Shown in pieces: positions 18,051 to 27,221 of a stretch of DNA of 64,000 nucleotides. Position 1 is the first letter of the stretch, and each line of letters begins with the position of its first letter. The notes under the pieces are model-generated. The model saw only the letters and a program-made list of their open reading frames with translations, was not told the origin of the DNA and did not search any database. A program made the position numbers and the translations under genes. The DNA is from Amycolatopsis coloradensis (GTDB lineage: Bacteria > Actinomycetota > Actinomycetes > Mycobacteriales > Pseudonocardiaceae): positions 186,001 through 250,000 of the forward strand of contig NZ_MQUQ01000001.1 in assembly GCF_001953865.1 (NCBI RefSeq), given 5' to 3'.

Positions 18051-19579
18051 GCGTCACCACCGTTCGAGCGTTCTTGAGAGGGGGAAGGGGGTACTACCGG
18101 GGAATCAGCGTTCGTTTCGGGGGAGGCGAGGACGGCGTCCGCCACTCGCCACAGTGCGGCGGCCTTGGACGCCTTCACCAGCACCACGTCGCCCGCGCGG
18201 AGCTGATCATGCAGCAGGGCGATGGCGGCCTCGACGTCGGGTACCAGTACCGACTCCTCGCCCCAGGAGCCCTCCTGCTGGGCGCCCTGGTGCGTGGCCG
18301 CGGCTGCCTGCCCGATGACCACGAGCTTGTCGATGTTGAGCCGGACGACGAGCCTGCCGATGCCGTCGTGCGCCGTCACCGAGTCCTCGCCGAGGTCGCC
18401 CATCACGCCGAGCACGGCCCAGGAACGGCGCTGCGTGCTCATCGACGCGAGTGCCTTGAGAGCGGCCCGCATCGACTCGGGGCTGGCGTTGAACGAGTCG
18501 TTGAGCACCGTGACGCCGTCGGCGCGGGTGGTGACCTCCATGCGGCGGTCCGAGCGTCGCTCAAGGCTCGACAGGCGGGCGGCGACCTCCTCGACCGTCG
18601 AGCCCATTTCCAGTGCCACGGCGGCGGCGCTGAGCGCGTTGCCGACGTGGTGCTCGCCGTAGAGCGGCAGCTTCACCGGCGCCTCGCCGTCCGGGGTGAT
18701 CAGGCGGAACGACGCGCGTGCCTCGTCGTCGAGGGTGATGTCCGCGGCGCGGACCCGCGCCGACGCGCTCTCGCCGACGAACACCACCCGCGCGGTCGTG
18801 CGGCTCGCCATCGCCGCGACGTACGGGTCATCGAGGTTCAGGACGGCGACTCCGCCGTCTTCCGCGCTCGGCAGCGCCTCGACGAGTTCGCCCTTGCCCT
18901 TGGCGATGCCCTCACGCGAGCCGAACTCACCGACGTGCGCGGTGCCGACGTTGAGCACGACCCCGATCCGCGGCGGCGCGATGGCCGCCAGCTCGGCGAT
19001 GTGGCCGGGCCCGCGCGCGGACAGCTCCAGCACCAGCTGCCGGGTCGAGGCGTCGGCCCGCAGCGCCGTCCAGGGGTGGCCCAGCTCGTTGTTGAACGAC
19101 CCCGGCGGCGCGACCGTCGGGCCGAGCGGCTCCAGCAGCTGGGCGATGATGTCCTTGGTGGAGGTCTTGCCCGCCGAACCGGTGACCCCGACGACGGTCA
19201 GGTGGTCACTGGAGAGCTTCTGGATCACGTGCCGGGCGAGCTTGGCCAGTGCGGCCAGCACCGCGGCGCCCGCGCCGTCCTTGTCCGAGACCAGCGCGAA
19301 CGCCCGGTCGTGCGCGACCCCGGCGGCCGGCGGGGGCACGATCACGGCCGGGGCGTCGACCTCGCGGGCCGCGAGCACCGCGACAGCGCCGGACTCGACG
19401 GCCTTCGCGGCGAAGTCGTGGCCGTCGACCTTCGCACCGGGCAGCGCGACGAACAATCCGCCGGGCGTGACCTGGCGGGTGTCGAATTCGACGCTTCCGG
19501 TGACCTCGGCGGTGCCGTCGGTCCGATGCAGCCTGCCGCCGACGATGGCGGCGATCTCGGCCAGGCTGAGCACGATCAC
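18047..19579 (-). CDS. murF: UDP-MurNAc-tripeptide--D-alanyl-D-alanine ligase
   Basis: A 510-residue ligase adding D-Ala-D-Ala to the stem tripeptide. It has the N-terminal substrate domain ([21 protein letters not shown]), P-loop [36 protein letters not shown] in parts, and the C-terminal [18 protein letters not shown] 19579 overlaps the murE stop (GTGA). The extreme C-terminus ([15 protein letters not shown]) is a short variable tail that overlaps mraY. Confidence 0.95.
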   Translation of the reverse strand: MIVLSLAEIAAIVGGRLHRTDGTAEVTGSVEFDTRQVTPGGLFVALPGAKVDGHDFAAKAVESGAVAVLAAREVDAPAVIVPPPAAGVAHDRAFALVSDKDGAGAAVLAALAKLARHVIQKLSSDHLTVVGVTGSAGKTSTKDIIAQLLEPLGPTVAPPGSFNNELGHPWTALRADASTRQLVLELSARGPGHIAELAAIAPPRIGVVLNVGTAHVGEFGSREGIAKGKGELVEALPSAEDGGVAVLNLDDPYVAAMASRTTARVVFVGESASARVRAADITLDDEARASFRLITPDGEAPVKLPLYGEHHVGNALSAAAVALEMGSTVEEVAARLSSLERRSDRRMEVTTRADGVTVLNDSFNASPESMRAALKALASMSTQRRSWAVLGVMGDLGEDSVTAHDGIGRLVVRLNIDKLVVIGQAAAATHQGAQQEGSWGEESVLVPDVEAAIALLHDQLRAGDVVLVKASKAAALWRVADAVLASPETNADSPVVPPSPSQERSNGGDA

Positions 19580-21213
19580 TCTGTCTCCAGACGTCTGCGG
19601 ATGGCGGAAGCCAGCTCGTCCCGGTCGGAGAACGGGTGCACGACACCCTGGATCTCCTGGCCGGTCTCGTGGCCCTTGCCCGCGATGAGCACGATGTCGC
19701 CGGGCCTGGCCAGCTCGACCGCGTGGACGATGGCCTCATGACGGTCGGCGATCTCGAGGATCTCGCCGCCCAGCGCCGGTCCGGCGTTGCGGGCACCGGC
19801 CAGCATCGCCGCCCGGATCGCGGCCGGATCCTCCGAACGCGGGTTGTCGTCGGTCACGATCAGCACCTCGCTGCGCCGGACCGCCGCCTCGCCCATCACC
19901 GGGCGCTTCGCGGTGTCACGGTCGCCGCCGCAGCCGAGGACGGTGATGATCCGGCCCTCGGTGCGGGCGCGCAGCGCGTCGAGCCCCTGCGCGACCGCGG
20001 CGGGCTTGTGCGCGTAGTCGACCACCGCGGTGAACGGCTGGCCGAGGTAGACCCGTTCCATCCGGCCCGGCACCTCGACCGACGCGAGCCCGTCGACGAT
20101 GGTTTCGAGCGGGACACCGGCGGTGCCGAGGATCGCGGCCGCGAGCACGGCGTTCGCCACGTTGAACTCGCCCGGCAGCGGGATCTTCGCCGAAGCGGCG
20201 AGACCGTCGGGGCCGTGGAGGGTGAACGTCTGCTCCCCCGCCGGGGTGGGGGTCAGGTCGGTCGCGCGCCACAGCGCGTCCGTTCCCGGCTCGGTGGAGA
20301 CGGTCACCGTGTGCGGGGTGAGGAGTGCGTGGCCCCAGGCGCTGTCGACGACGACCACCTCGGCGGTGGAGCGTCCGTCGAACAGCAGCGACTTGGCGGC
20401 GAAGTACTCCTCCATGTCCTTGTGGAAGTCCAGGTGGTCCTGGGAGAGGTTGGTGAAGGCCCCGACCGCGAACCGCGTGCCGTTGACCCGGCCCAGCGAC
20501 AGCGCGTGGCTGGAGACCTCCATCGGGACGTGCGTGACCCCGCGCTCCACCATCACCGCCAGGAGCGCCTGGAGATCCGGCGCCTCGGGGGTGGTGAACC
20601 CGCTGGCGAGCCGCTCGCCCGCGATCCGGGTCTCGACCGTGCCGATCAGCCCGGTGGTGAGCCCGGCCGCCTTGAGCCCGGCGTCGACCAGATACGACGT
20701 CGTGGTCTTGCCGGACGTCCCGGTGATGCCGAGGACGGACAGCTCCAGTGACGGCTCGCCGTAGATCCAGGCCGCGATCTCGCCGAGGGCGGCCCGCGGG
20801 TCCGGGTGCACCAGGATCGGCACACCGGCGTCGCGGAGCACCGGGCGCCCGGCTCCGGCCTCGTCGGTGAGCACGGCGGCGGCACCGGCGGCGATGGCCT
20901 GGTCGCTGAAGTCCGCGCCATGGGCGCGAGCACCGGGAAGCGCGGCGAAGAGGTCGCCGGGGAGGACGTGCTGCGCGCGCAGCGTGCTGCCCGTGACCGT
21001 CAGCTCGGCCGCGGCCGGGTAGTCGTCGCCCCCCACCACGAGCCGTGCGCCCGCCCTGGCGAGCAGCGTGCCCAGCGGCATCGGCTCGATCCTGGCCGGA
21101 CGGGGGGGCGCGGCGACGGCCTTGACCGGGCTGTCCGGGACCTGGGCAGCCGTCGCGCCGGACCCGCTTTCGACGGCGGGACCGCTGCGGGGATCTGAAG
21201 TAGGCACCGACAC
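19576..21213 (-). CDS. murE: UDP-MurNAc-tripeptide synthetase, meso-DAP-adding
   Basis: A 545-residue ligase adding the third stem residue. Motifs are the uridine-binding STLRAQHVLPGDLFAALPGARAHG region, P-loop GITGTSGKTTTSYLVDAG, and DDNPRSEDP. The DNPR sequence is the meso-diaminopimelate specificity motif, so the wall is of the DAP type. GTG 21213 (or GTG 21207) is chosen because TAACCT lies exactly 8 nt upstream and no Shine-Dalgarno is visible. That implies an independent, leaderless promoter within the cluster. An N-terminal, low-complexity Ala/Pro/Ser extension of about 45 residues precedes the fold. Confidence 0.93.
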   Translation of the reverse strand: MSVPTSDPRSGPAVESGSGATAAQVPDSPVKAVAAPPRPARIEPMPLGTLLARAGARLVVGGDDYPAAAELTVTGSTLRAQHVLPGDLFAALPGARAHGADFSDQAIAAGAAAVLTDEAGAGRPVLRDAGVPILVHPDPRAALGEIAAWIYGEPSLELSVLGITGTSGKTTTSYLVDAGLKAAGLTTGLIGTVETRIAGERLASGFTTPEAPDLQALLAVMVERGVTHVPMEVSSHALSLGRVNGTRFAVGAFTNLSQDHLDFHKDMEEYFAAKSLLFDGRSTAEVVVVDSAWGHALLTPHTVTVSTEPGTDALWRATDLTPTPAGEQTFTLHGPDGLAASAKIPLPGEFNVANAVLAAAILGTAGVPLETIVDGLASVEVPGRMERVYLGQPFTAVVDYAHKPAAVAQGLDALRARTEGRIITVLGCGGDRDTAKRPVMGEAAVRRSEVLIVTDDNPRSEDPAAIRAAMLAGARNAGPALGGEILEIADRHEAIVHAVELARPGDIVLIAGKGHETGQEIQGVVHPFSDRDELASAIRRRLETE

Positions 21214-21583
21214 AGCCAAGGAGGTTACCGGCGCGGCATTCGGGTGACGGAAGCGGTGCGGGGTGTGAGCGCGGCGAGCACGCTCGTGGTATTGGGTTTC
21301 GGAGGCTCTCCTTGGCACGCAAGGGCTTCCGACTGTCGCTTGAGGACTTCGGCGGTGAGCGCGCCCGGGGTTTCGAGCGGCGCTCGACGCGGGGAACCGG
21401 GCACGGACAGCGACGAGCACCTTTTGGGCGTGGGCCAGGAGTCCGTGCCGGAGCCCCTGCCCCTGCGGGTGGACAAGGTCTCGTGTGGTCCGGCGCCAGC
21501 AAGGTCGTGTAGTACATGAAGGCCCCCTTACTTGCGTCAGGCGCAAGTAAGGGGGCCTTCATGTACTACAGCCGACCGACACC
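21214..21583. other. 370-bp non-coding break between ftsI and murE
   Basis: This separates an upstream half (mraZ-rsmH-ftsL-ftsI) from a downstream half (murE-ftsQ) of the division cluster. It holds the murE leaderless promoter (minus-strand TAACCT, 21222-21227, 8 nt before GTG 21213) and the 28-bp-arm palindrome at 21509-21569 next to the ftsI stop. The middle (21240-21500) shows no convincing gene on either strand. Confidence 0.7.
21509..21569. repeat. Perfect 28-bp-arm palindrome downstream of ftsI (family with AGTACATGAAGG core)
   Basis: Arms 21509-21536 and 21542-21569 are exact reverse complements with a 5-nt loop. The outer part reads GTAGTACATGAAGGCCCCC. Relatives are at 26165-26191 (12-bp arms, same outer core) and 33998-34052 (19-bp arms, core GTACATGAAGGACCCC). 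Placed 14 bp after the ftsI stop, it would terminate or attenuate transcription from ftsI into murE. Confidence 0.8.
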
Positions 21584-23503
21584 TCAGGAGAGCACCAGCG
21601 GGACCTGAGGCGTCGGACCGTCCGAAAGCGGGATCTGGAACCGCTGCGCCAGGTAGGCGGCCACCGAGTGGAACAGCGGCGCGGCCGAGGCCGTGTTCGC
21701 CGGCGCGTCGAGCCGGATGCCGACGACGAACCGGGGGTGGTCGGCGGGCAGGATCCCGGCGAAGGTGATGTTGTACAGCGAGTCGCTGTACGTCTTCGTC
21801 TGCGGGTCGACCTGCTGGCCGGTGCCCGTCTTGCCCGAGATCTGGTAGCCCTCCAGCGCCGCCTTCGGCCCGGTGCCGCTCTGCTGCCCGCGGCCGCTCT
21901 GCGTCACGGCGCGCATCATGTCGCGCACGGTCTTCGCCGCCTGCGGGCTGATCACCTGCACGGTCTTCGGCGCCGGTTCGGGGACGACGGTGCCGTCCGG
22001 GTTGACCTTCGCCTTGACCACGCGGGGTTCCACGCGCAGCCCGTCGTTCGCGATGGCCTGGTACATCGCGGCCATCTGCACGACGGTCATCGAAAGCCCC
22101 TGCCCGATCGGCAGGTTTCCGAAAGTCGTGGCGTACCACTGGTTGCGCGGCGGGACGACGCCCGGGCTCTCACCGGGCAGGCCGAGACCGGTGCGCTGGC
22201 CGAGACCGAACTTCTTGAGCAGGTCCGCGTAACGGTCCTCGCCGATCTTCTGCGCCAGCAACAGGGTTCCGACGTTCGACGACTTCGCGAAGATCCCGGT
22301 GGTGGTGAACTGCTGCGCCCCGTGATGCCAGGCGTCCTTGACGATCTTGTCCGCGACCTGGAGCGAACCCGGCACCGACATCGACGCCTCGGGGGTGGTG
22401 ATGCCCTGGTCGATCGCGCCGGCGGCGGTGACGATCTTGTTCACCGAACCGGGTTCGAACGGGGTGGTCACCGCGCGGTTGTTCAGGTTCTCCGTCTCGC
22501 TGCGCGAAGCCGGGTCGTTGAGGTTGACCGTCTTGTCGTTGGCCAGCGCGAAGACCTCGCCGGTCTTCGAGTCCATGATGACCGCCTGGCCGCCCTTGGC
22601 CTGTGACTTGGTCACGTACTCGCTCAGCTGCCGTTGCAGTTCGTACTGCAGGTCGGTGTCGATCGTCAAGTGCAGATCCGAACCGGGGACGGCGTTCTGG
22701 ATGTCCCGCTCGGTACCGGGGATGACGAGGTTGTCGTTGCCGTTCCGGGTGTTGACGATCTTGCGGCCCGGCGTTCCGGCGAGGTCGTTGTCCCGTGAGG
22801 CTTCGAGTCCGTAGCCGCCGTGCAGGTTGTGTTTGGAGACGTCCTTGTCGTCGGTACGCCAGTTCGCGTAGCCGATGATGTTCGCGCCCACCGAGTCACC
22901 GGGATACTCCCGCTTCGAGCGTTTCTCGACGCTGATCCACGGGAATTCCTTGACGATCGCCTCGGCGACCGACGGTTCGATGTCATGGACCAGGTAGGTG
23001 AACCCGTCCGGCTTGTGGAACTTGTCCAGCAGTTCCTTCTCGGTGATCACCCCCGGCAGCTTGGCCGCGATCGCCTTCGCCGCGGCCGCCACGTCGGCCT
23101 CGAAGGTATTGCCCTTGGCCGGGTTCTTCGCGGCGAAGTCGTTCCTGGTCTTGTGGAGCCAGTTCAGGCTCACCGCGAGGGTCCGCACCTCGATGCTGAA
23201 CGCGATCTTCGTCCCGTTGCGGTCCATGATGGCCCCGCGCTGCGCGGGGCTTTCGATCACCGACGTCCGCTGCCGTTCCGCGGCTTCGGACAGCGCACCG
23301 GCCTCGAACCACTGCACCTGCACCAGTTTGAGGCCGGCGAGCACCATCATGATGATCAGCATGATCCGGACGCCGGTGAACCGGCTCGGATGTCCGCCGT
23401 TACCCCGCCGGGCGGTGGCACGGCGGGTCCCGGCGGCGTAGGTCCGCCGCGCGCTCCCCGCCGACCGGGCCCGGTTCTGCGCCGGACGGCCGGGTGACAT
23501 CAC
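21584..23503 (-). CDS. ftsI: Septal class B penicillin-binding protein FtsI (PBP3)
   Basis: A 639-residue transpeptidase that cross-links septal peptidoglycan with FtsW. A short basic cytoplasmic tail precedes one membrane helix (MLIIMMVLAGLKLVQVQWF, about residues 47-66), then the dimerisation domain (QRTSVIESPAQRGAIMDRNG). The transpeptidase domain has SVNK (SxxK, near 350), SSN (KSSNVGT, near 406) and KTG (SGKTGTG, near 558). All three active-site motifs are intact. Start is GTG 23503 or the adjacent ATG 23500, overlapping the ftsL stop. It ends before the palindrome at 21509-21569. Confidence 0.95.
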   Translation of the reverse strand: MMSPGRPAQNRARSAGSARRTYAAGTRRATARRGNGGHPSRFTGVRIMLIIMMVLAGLKLVQVQWFEAGALSEAAERQRTSVIESPAQRGAIMDRNGTKIAFSIEVRTLAVSLNWLHKTRNDFAAKNPAKGNTFEADVAAAAKAIAAKLPGVITEKELLDKFHKPDGFTYLVHDIEPSVAEAIVKEFPWISVEKRSKREYPGDSVGANIIGYANWRTDDKDVSKHNLHGGYGLEASRDNDLAGTPGRKIVNTRNGNDNLVIPGTERDIQNAVPGSDLHLTIDTDLQYELQRQLSEYVTKSQAKGGQAVIMDSKTGEVFALANDKTVNLNDPASRSETENLNNRAVTTPFEPGSVNKIVTAAGAIDQGITTPEASMSVPGSLQVADKIVKDAWHHGAQQFTTTGIFAKSSNVGTLLLAQKIGEDRYADLLKKFGLGQRTGLGLPGESPGVVPPRNQWYATTFGNLPIGQGLSMTVVQMAAMYQAIANDGLRVEPRVVKAKVNPDGTVVPEPAPKTVQVISPQAAKTVRDMMRAVTQSGRGQQSGTGPKAALEGYQISGKTGTGQQVDPQTKTYSDSLYNITFAGILPADHPRFVVGIRLDAPANTASAAPLFHSVAAYLAQRFQIPLSDGPTPQVPLVLS

Positions 23504-24201
23504 TGACCTCCCTGCGCCGGCGGTGCCGCGTCCTCCTGGGGGATCGCGGGCAGGTCGCCCTCGATCACCCCGTTCTGTGTCCCCTCGGCCGGCGGCGGCG
23601 CCGCGATCGAGGTGGCGGGGGGCGCGTCGGCTTCGGCCTTCTTCGGCTCACCCACCACAGTGGACTGCCCGTCCGGGCCGACCACGATGTGCGCGGGGTC
23701 GCCGCCGGGCACCATGCCCTGTTCCCTCGCCTTGGGCGCCAGGGAAGCGGGCGACTCGGCCTTCGCGACCTCGCGCTGGAGCCGTTCCTTCGCCTCGGCG
23801 AGCCCGGCGTTGGTGGTGCGGAGTTGTTCGAGCCGGTACGAGTCGGCGATGGCCTGCGTGGTCAGCCACAGCGTGCAGGCCACCCCCACGGCCAGCATGC
23901 CCATCATCATCAGCACGAAGGACGCGCGCGAGCGTGGCCAGCGCAGCGTGACCTTCTTCCGCGGCGCTTCCTTGCCCGCGCCGCCGTCGGGACGGTTGCG
24001 CTGCTGGTCCCGCTGCAACAGGTCGGCGCGCTGCGCACGGCGCGCGTAGGCGCGTTCGGCCGCCGACGTCCGGCCGCGGGAGGCGCGAGTGGACGTCGTG
24101 GTCTCGGTGGCGTCCGGCGTCTCGTCGACCGTGCTGGTCGCGCGGGCACGCCGTCCGGGCGCCGGTGTCCGGCGGCCGCGGGACTTCGCGGGAGCGGTCA
24201 T
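23500..24201 (-). CDS. ftsL: FtsL-like divisome protein
   Basis: A 233-residue bitopic protein in the canonical ftsL position between rsmH and ftsI. It has a long basic, Thr/Arg-rich cytoplasmic region (about 95 residues), one membrane helix ([21 protein letters not shown]), then a leucine-zipper-like coiled coil ([25 protein letters not shown], given in parts) and a Pro/Ala-rich periplasmic tail. FtsL sequence is poorly conserved, so the call rests on topology and position. Both ends overlap neighbours by 4 bp. Confidence 0.85.
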   Translation of the reverse strand: MTAPAKSRGRRTPAPGRRARATSTVDETPDATETTTSTRASRGRTSAAERAYARRAQRADLLQRDQQRNRPDGGAGKEAPRKKVTLRWPRSRASFVLMMMGMLAVGVACTLWLTTQAIADSYRLEQLRTTNAGLAEAKERLQREVAKAESPASLAPKAREQGMVPGGDPAHIVVGPDGQSTVVGEPKKAEADAPPATSIAAPPPAEGTQNGVIEGDLPAIPQEDAAPPAQGGQ

Positions 24202-25157
24202 CGTGCTCGGTCTCCGATCCGTTCGGCGGCTCGCAGCCGCACGGAGGCGGCCCGTGTGTTCTGTTCGGTCTCCGCCTCGCCGGCCTTCTCGGCCCCTCTG
24301 GTGAGCAGTTTCAGTTCCGGGCCGTGGCCCGGTAGTTCGACCGGAAGCCCTTCCGGCGTCCGGGATTTCGCCAGTTCCGCGAAGGCCTGCTTGACCAGCC
24401 TGTCTTCGAGGGACTGATAGGACTCCACGACGATGCGACCGCCGACGGCGAGCGAGGACAGCGCCCGCGGCATCGCCCGCCGCAGCACCTCCAGTTCACC
24501 GTTGACCTCGATCCGCAACGCCTGGAAGGTGCGCTTCGCCGGATGCCCGCCGGTGCGCCTGCTCGCCGCGGGGACCGCGTCGTACAGCAGTTCCACCAGC
24601 CGCCCGCTGCGCGTGAAGGGTTCCTTCTCTCGTTCCGCCACCACGGCTTGGACGATCCGCTTGGCGAAGCGTTCCTCGCCGTAGTCGCGCAGGATCCGGA
24701 TCAGCTCGCCCGGCCCGTAGGTGTTGAGCACGTCGGCCGCGGTGATCCCGGTGGTCGGGTCCATCCGCATGTCGAGCGGGGAATCCTTGGAATAGGCGAA
24801 ACCACGCTCGGCGCGGTCCAGCTGCATCGAGGAGACACCGAGGTCGAACAGGATACCGTCCACTCTGGACAGTCCAAGACCTTGCAGCGCGGACGGCATC
24901 TCGTCGTAGACGGCGTGCACGAAGTCGACACGATCACCGTGCGGCGCAAGCCGTTTCGCGGAAAGTTCCAGCGCGTTGGGGTCACGATCGAGCGCGACGA
25001 GGCGCAACGTGGGAAACGCGGTGAGCAGCGCGTCGGAATGACCGCCGAGTCCGACGGTCGCGTCGACCAGCACGGCCTCGCGGTCGGAGAAGACCGGCTC
25101 GAACAGTTCGACGATGCGCCTCAGCAGCACCGGAACGTGCTCGTGATCGCCCGCCAT
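24198..25157 (-). CDS. rsmH: 16S rRNA (cytosine(1402)-N4)-methyltransferase RsmH
   Basis: A 319-residue SAM-dependent methyltransferase modifying C1402 in the ribosomal P site. It starts [19 protein letters not shown], with [14 protein letters not shown] as SAM loop, [29 protein letters not shown], and [17 protein letters not shown], all diagnostic. ATG 25157 is preceded by GGGGGAAG, which can pair with an anti-Shine-Dalgarno copy 15 nt upstream. Translation is probably controlled by the leader RNA described separately. It heads the rsmH-ftsL-ftsI coupled group. Confidence 0.95.
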   Translation of the reverse strand: MAGDHEHVPVLLRRIVELFEPVFSDREAVLVDATVGLGGHSDALLTAFPTLRLVALDRDPNALELSAKRLAPHGDRVDFVHAVYDEMPSALQGLGLSRVDGILFDLGVSSMQLDRAERGFAYSKDSPLDMRMDPTTGITAADVLNTYGPGELIRILRDYGEERFAKRIVQAVVAEREKEPFTRSGRLVELLYDAVPAASRRTGGHPAKRTFQALRIEVNGELEVLRRAMPRALSSLAVGGRIVVESYQSLEDRLVKQAFAELAKSRTPEGLPVELPGHGPELKLLTRGAEKAGEAETEQNTRAASVRLRAAERIGDRAR

Positions 25158-25292
25158 GTCTTCCCCCTTTCCTGTAGTGCCGGGGAAGATGCCGGATGCC
25201 GTCAGGTCCCTGTCCGCCCGCCTGCTGACCTGGTACCGGGGAAGGTGTACCAGGGCCACTGAGCGGACAGAGGCCTCACGGCATCCGTGTGG
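25158..25292 (-). ncRNA. Candidate mraW-motif leader RNA upstream of rsmH
   Basis: Read on the minus strand, CGGATGCCGTGAGG (from 25287) pairs with its partner ending at 25193 over 22 of 25 positions. An inner stem CCTGGTAC/GTACCAGG (25247-25254 with 25229-25236) carries a loop holding CTTCCCC. A second hairpin, TCTTCCCC (25182-25189) with GGGGAAGA (25159-25166) and a 15-nt loop, buries the rsmH ribosome binding site. A cis-regulatory 'mraW' RNA motif is known from actinobacterial 5' leaders of rsmH. Identity with that family is inferred from location and hairpin form, not from covariance. Confidence 0.55.
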
Positions 25293-25360
25293 ACGGTTCC
25301 CGGCGTGCCCGAAGCATGAACCCGCGCCCCCCGACGGCGTGGGTGCTTCCTCGGTCACGT

Positions 25361-25792
25361 CTAGAAGACGCCCGGCAGAACTTCCTCTCGAGCCTTCGCG
25401 TAGCTGTCCTCGTGTTCGTCCAGGTAGCCCTGCCACGCTTGGGCATCCCAGATCTCCAGCCGGGTGATCGCCCCGATCACCACGCACTCCTTGTTCAACC
25501 CGGCGTAGCGTCGGAGCTCGGACGCGATCGCGACACGTCCTTGCCCGTCCGGGCGTTGTTCGTCCGTCCCGGCGAAGAGATAACGCTGGTAGGCCCGGAC
25601 CGCCTCGTTCGTGAACGGGGCGTCGGCGACCTTCCTCGCCATCTGCTCGAACTCGGCCCGGGGAAAGACGAAGAGACAGTGATCCTGTCCCTTGGTGACC
25701 ATCAGCCCACCGGCGAGCGCGTCGCGGAACTTCGCGGGCAGCGTGAGCCGCCCTTTGTCGTCCAGTTTCGGGGTGTGGGTGCCGAGGAACAC
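25361..25792 (-). CDS. mraZ: Division/cell-wall cluster regulator MraZ
   Basis: A 143-residue DNA-binding protein that autoregulates the division cluster. It has two tandem SpoVT/AbrB-like domains: [23 protein letters not shown] and [23 protein letters not shown] (both shortened), each with the DxKGR/DxxGR turn that contacts DNA. GTG 25792 is chosen over an upstream in-frame codon because GGAGG lies 8 nt before it and the protein then begins at the conserved [14 protein letters not shown]. Three 10-bp-spaced TGGGG-type boxes lie 65-90 nt upstream. Confidence 0.95.
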   Translation of the reverse strand: MFLGTHTPKLDDKGRLTLPAKFRDALAGGLMVTKGQDHCLFVFPRAEFEQMARKVADAPFTNEAVRAYQRYLFAGTDEQRPDGQGRVAIASELRRYAGLNKECVVIGAITRLEIWDAQAWQGYLDEHEDSYAKAREEVLPGVF

Positions 25793-25856
25793 CGGCTCCA
25801 CCTCCCTACCGACTTCGGCTGTGAACAACCAAGGCCGGTCACGGGGCTCCCTACCG

Positions 25857-25882
25857 CCCCACTTCGCACCACCGTACCCCAC
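25857..25882 (-). promoter_or_regulatory. MraZ operator: three boxes at exact 10-bp spacing
   Basis: On the mraZ coding strand the boxes are GTGGGG (25882-25877), GTGGTG (25872-25867) and GTGGGG (25862-25857). TGGGN-type direct repeats with 5-bp spacers are the known MraZ recognition pattern. They lie 65-90 nt before the mraZ GTG. Confidence 0.75.
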
Positions 25883-25953
25883 TTTTCTGCACAGTCAACG
25901 CGACAAAAGCCGTGACCACTCCGTCGTGTTAGGCGTTTTCGCTGGTCAGCCAG

Positions 25954-26155
25954 GTGGGGCCAGGTGGGGGCGTGGTGGGGGACGGTGGCCAAGATCCCCC
26001 TGGGCGGTATCGAAGCAACCTCATCTATGCCTGATGCGTCCGGATATCGGCAGCCGGAACCCTGCGGTGGGGCGAAGTGGGGGTGAAAGTGGGGAATCCG
26101 GTGTGGAGCGGTGGGGGACGGTGGGGACAGCCGAGGACACAGTGGAGCGTGGGCG
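25954..26155 (+). repeat. Extra GTGGGG arrays in the opposite orientation
   Basis: GTGGGG-like hexamers start at 25954, 25964, 25975 and 25985, and again at 26067, 26077, 26089, 26101, 26111 and 26121, with further GTGG copies near 26142 and 26149. Spacing is 10 bp in most cases and 11-12 in others. They resemble MraZ boxes but point away from mraZ, where no gene starts. Confidence 0.6.
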
Positions 26156-26164
26156 GGTCGCCTG

Positions 26165-26191
26165 AAGTACATGAAGGCCCCCTTCATGTAC
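26165..26191. repeat. Short palindrome of the AGTACATGAAGG family
   Basis: AGTACATGAAGG and CCTTCATGTACT flank a 3-nt CCC loop. The core equals the outer part of the palindrome at 21509-21569. Confidence 0.75.
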
Positions 26192-26471
26192 TGGGCAGGA
26201 GTCCTTCACGAGACCTGACGTCATCGGTTCATCCCAGGTATCCGGCCGTCCCAACCGGACTCGCGACTCCGCGTCCGCTCTTGCGGCGGCGTCCGGTCAC
26301 CCCAGGGATGGTGCGACGGCTGATGCCGCACCAGTCCTTCGGCTCCGCTTTCACGACCCTCGGCAATACGGACGTCCGGCATCTAATCGGACGACCAGGC
26401 TCGAAGGTGTCCTCTATGGACAGTCACGGCGTCTCACTGAGCCGCGCGTGATCCTTCACGGAATCAACCGC

Positions 26472-27221
26472 TCAACGGTCCGGATCGAGAAACCCGGCCA
26501 GCCGCGCGGCCAGCCGGGGACCGTCCACCGGGGACACGTTCACCCACGCCTGCCCGCCACGGCCCTCGGTCCGCGCCGCGCAATACGCGCCCACGTCGGT
26601 GTCGAACCAGGTCAGCCCACCGGCCCGCTGGGCCCGGCCGTCCCGGTCGCGGGTCCGCACGGTGAACTGGCCTGCACTGTAGACCGGCCGCGCCTGGATC
26701 GCGAGCACTTCACGCAACTGACTGTCCGAAGCGGACGACCGGCCTTCGCCGAACACGGGATCTTCGAGGTCGCCGTCGAACCGCGCGGCGGGCAGGCTGA
26801 TCCCGTAGCCGGGTCCGGGACGCAGCGCCGGCAGGACGTCGACGATCGCGGCGAACACCTCGCCGTCGCCGATCCCGGAAAGCGCGATGGTTTGCTCGGG
26901 CTGAGTGGCCAGCACGCCGTGCCGCCCGCGCGCGGCCGCGACGGCGCGGAACGGCGCTTCGGCGGTCATGTCGGCCAGCGCCTCGCATTCGACGTAGACC
27001 TCGGCGCGCGCGAGCAGGTCGAGCCGCGCTTCCAGGGCGGCATCGAGCCTGTCGCCGTCATGGAGGCCTCGTTCGGCGAGGTTCTCGTAGACCGCGCCGC
27101 GGATCTCGGCACGTTCCGCTTCGGTGCCGCCGACGCTGCGGACGGACAGCGGCCACGGCGGGGCCGCGTGGCCGAGATCGGACCAGAGGACGTCGAACGC
27201 CGACGCGGAAACGCGGATCAA
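26472..27221 (-). CDS. EspG-family type VII secretion chaperone
   Basis: A 249-residue protein resembling ESX secretion-associated EspG, which binds PPE proteins and delivers them to the type VII machinery in the cytosol. Family-like features are the N-terminal IRVSASAFDVLWSDLG, the long helical middle (EARLDLLARAEVYVECEAL) and strand-rich C-terminal half ending WVNVSPVDGPRLAARLAGFLDPDR (in parts). The start is a TTG at 27221 that overlaps the stop of the PPE-like gene (TTGA), so chaperone and cargo are translationally coupled. Confidence 0.75.
   Translation of the reverse strand: MIRVSASAFDVLWSDLGHAAPPWPLSVRSVGGTEAERAEIRGAVYENLAERGLHDGDRLDAALEARLDLLARAEVYVECEALADMTAEAPFRAVAAARGRHGVLATQPEQTIALSGIGDGEVFAAIVDVLPALRPGPGYGISLPAARFDGDLEDPVFGEGRSSASDSQLREVLAIQARPVYSAGQFTVRTRDRDGRAQRAGGLTWFDTDVGAYCAARTEGRGGQAWVNVSPVDGPRLAARLAGFLDPDR

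Larger units (their letters stand above)
25793..26471. other. 679-bp regulatory region upstream of mraZ
   Basis: No gene is seen. From mraZ outward it contains the minus-strand MraZ boxes (25857-25882), two plus-strand GTGGGG clusters (25954-25990 and 26067-26155), a small palindrome (26165-26191), and about 280 bp (26192-26471) with nothing recognisable. Confidence 0.7.

Noticed and set aside
21244..21519. Plus-strand frame after AAGGAGG near murE
   Set aside because: AGGAGG is complementary to the minus-strand murE promoter region and the encoded sequence has no protein-like features.
25954..26155. GTGGGG arrays considered as a CRISPR-like or minisatellite array
   Set aside because: Units are 6 bp with 4-6 bp variable gaps, too short for CRISPR, and match the MraZ box pattern better.
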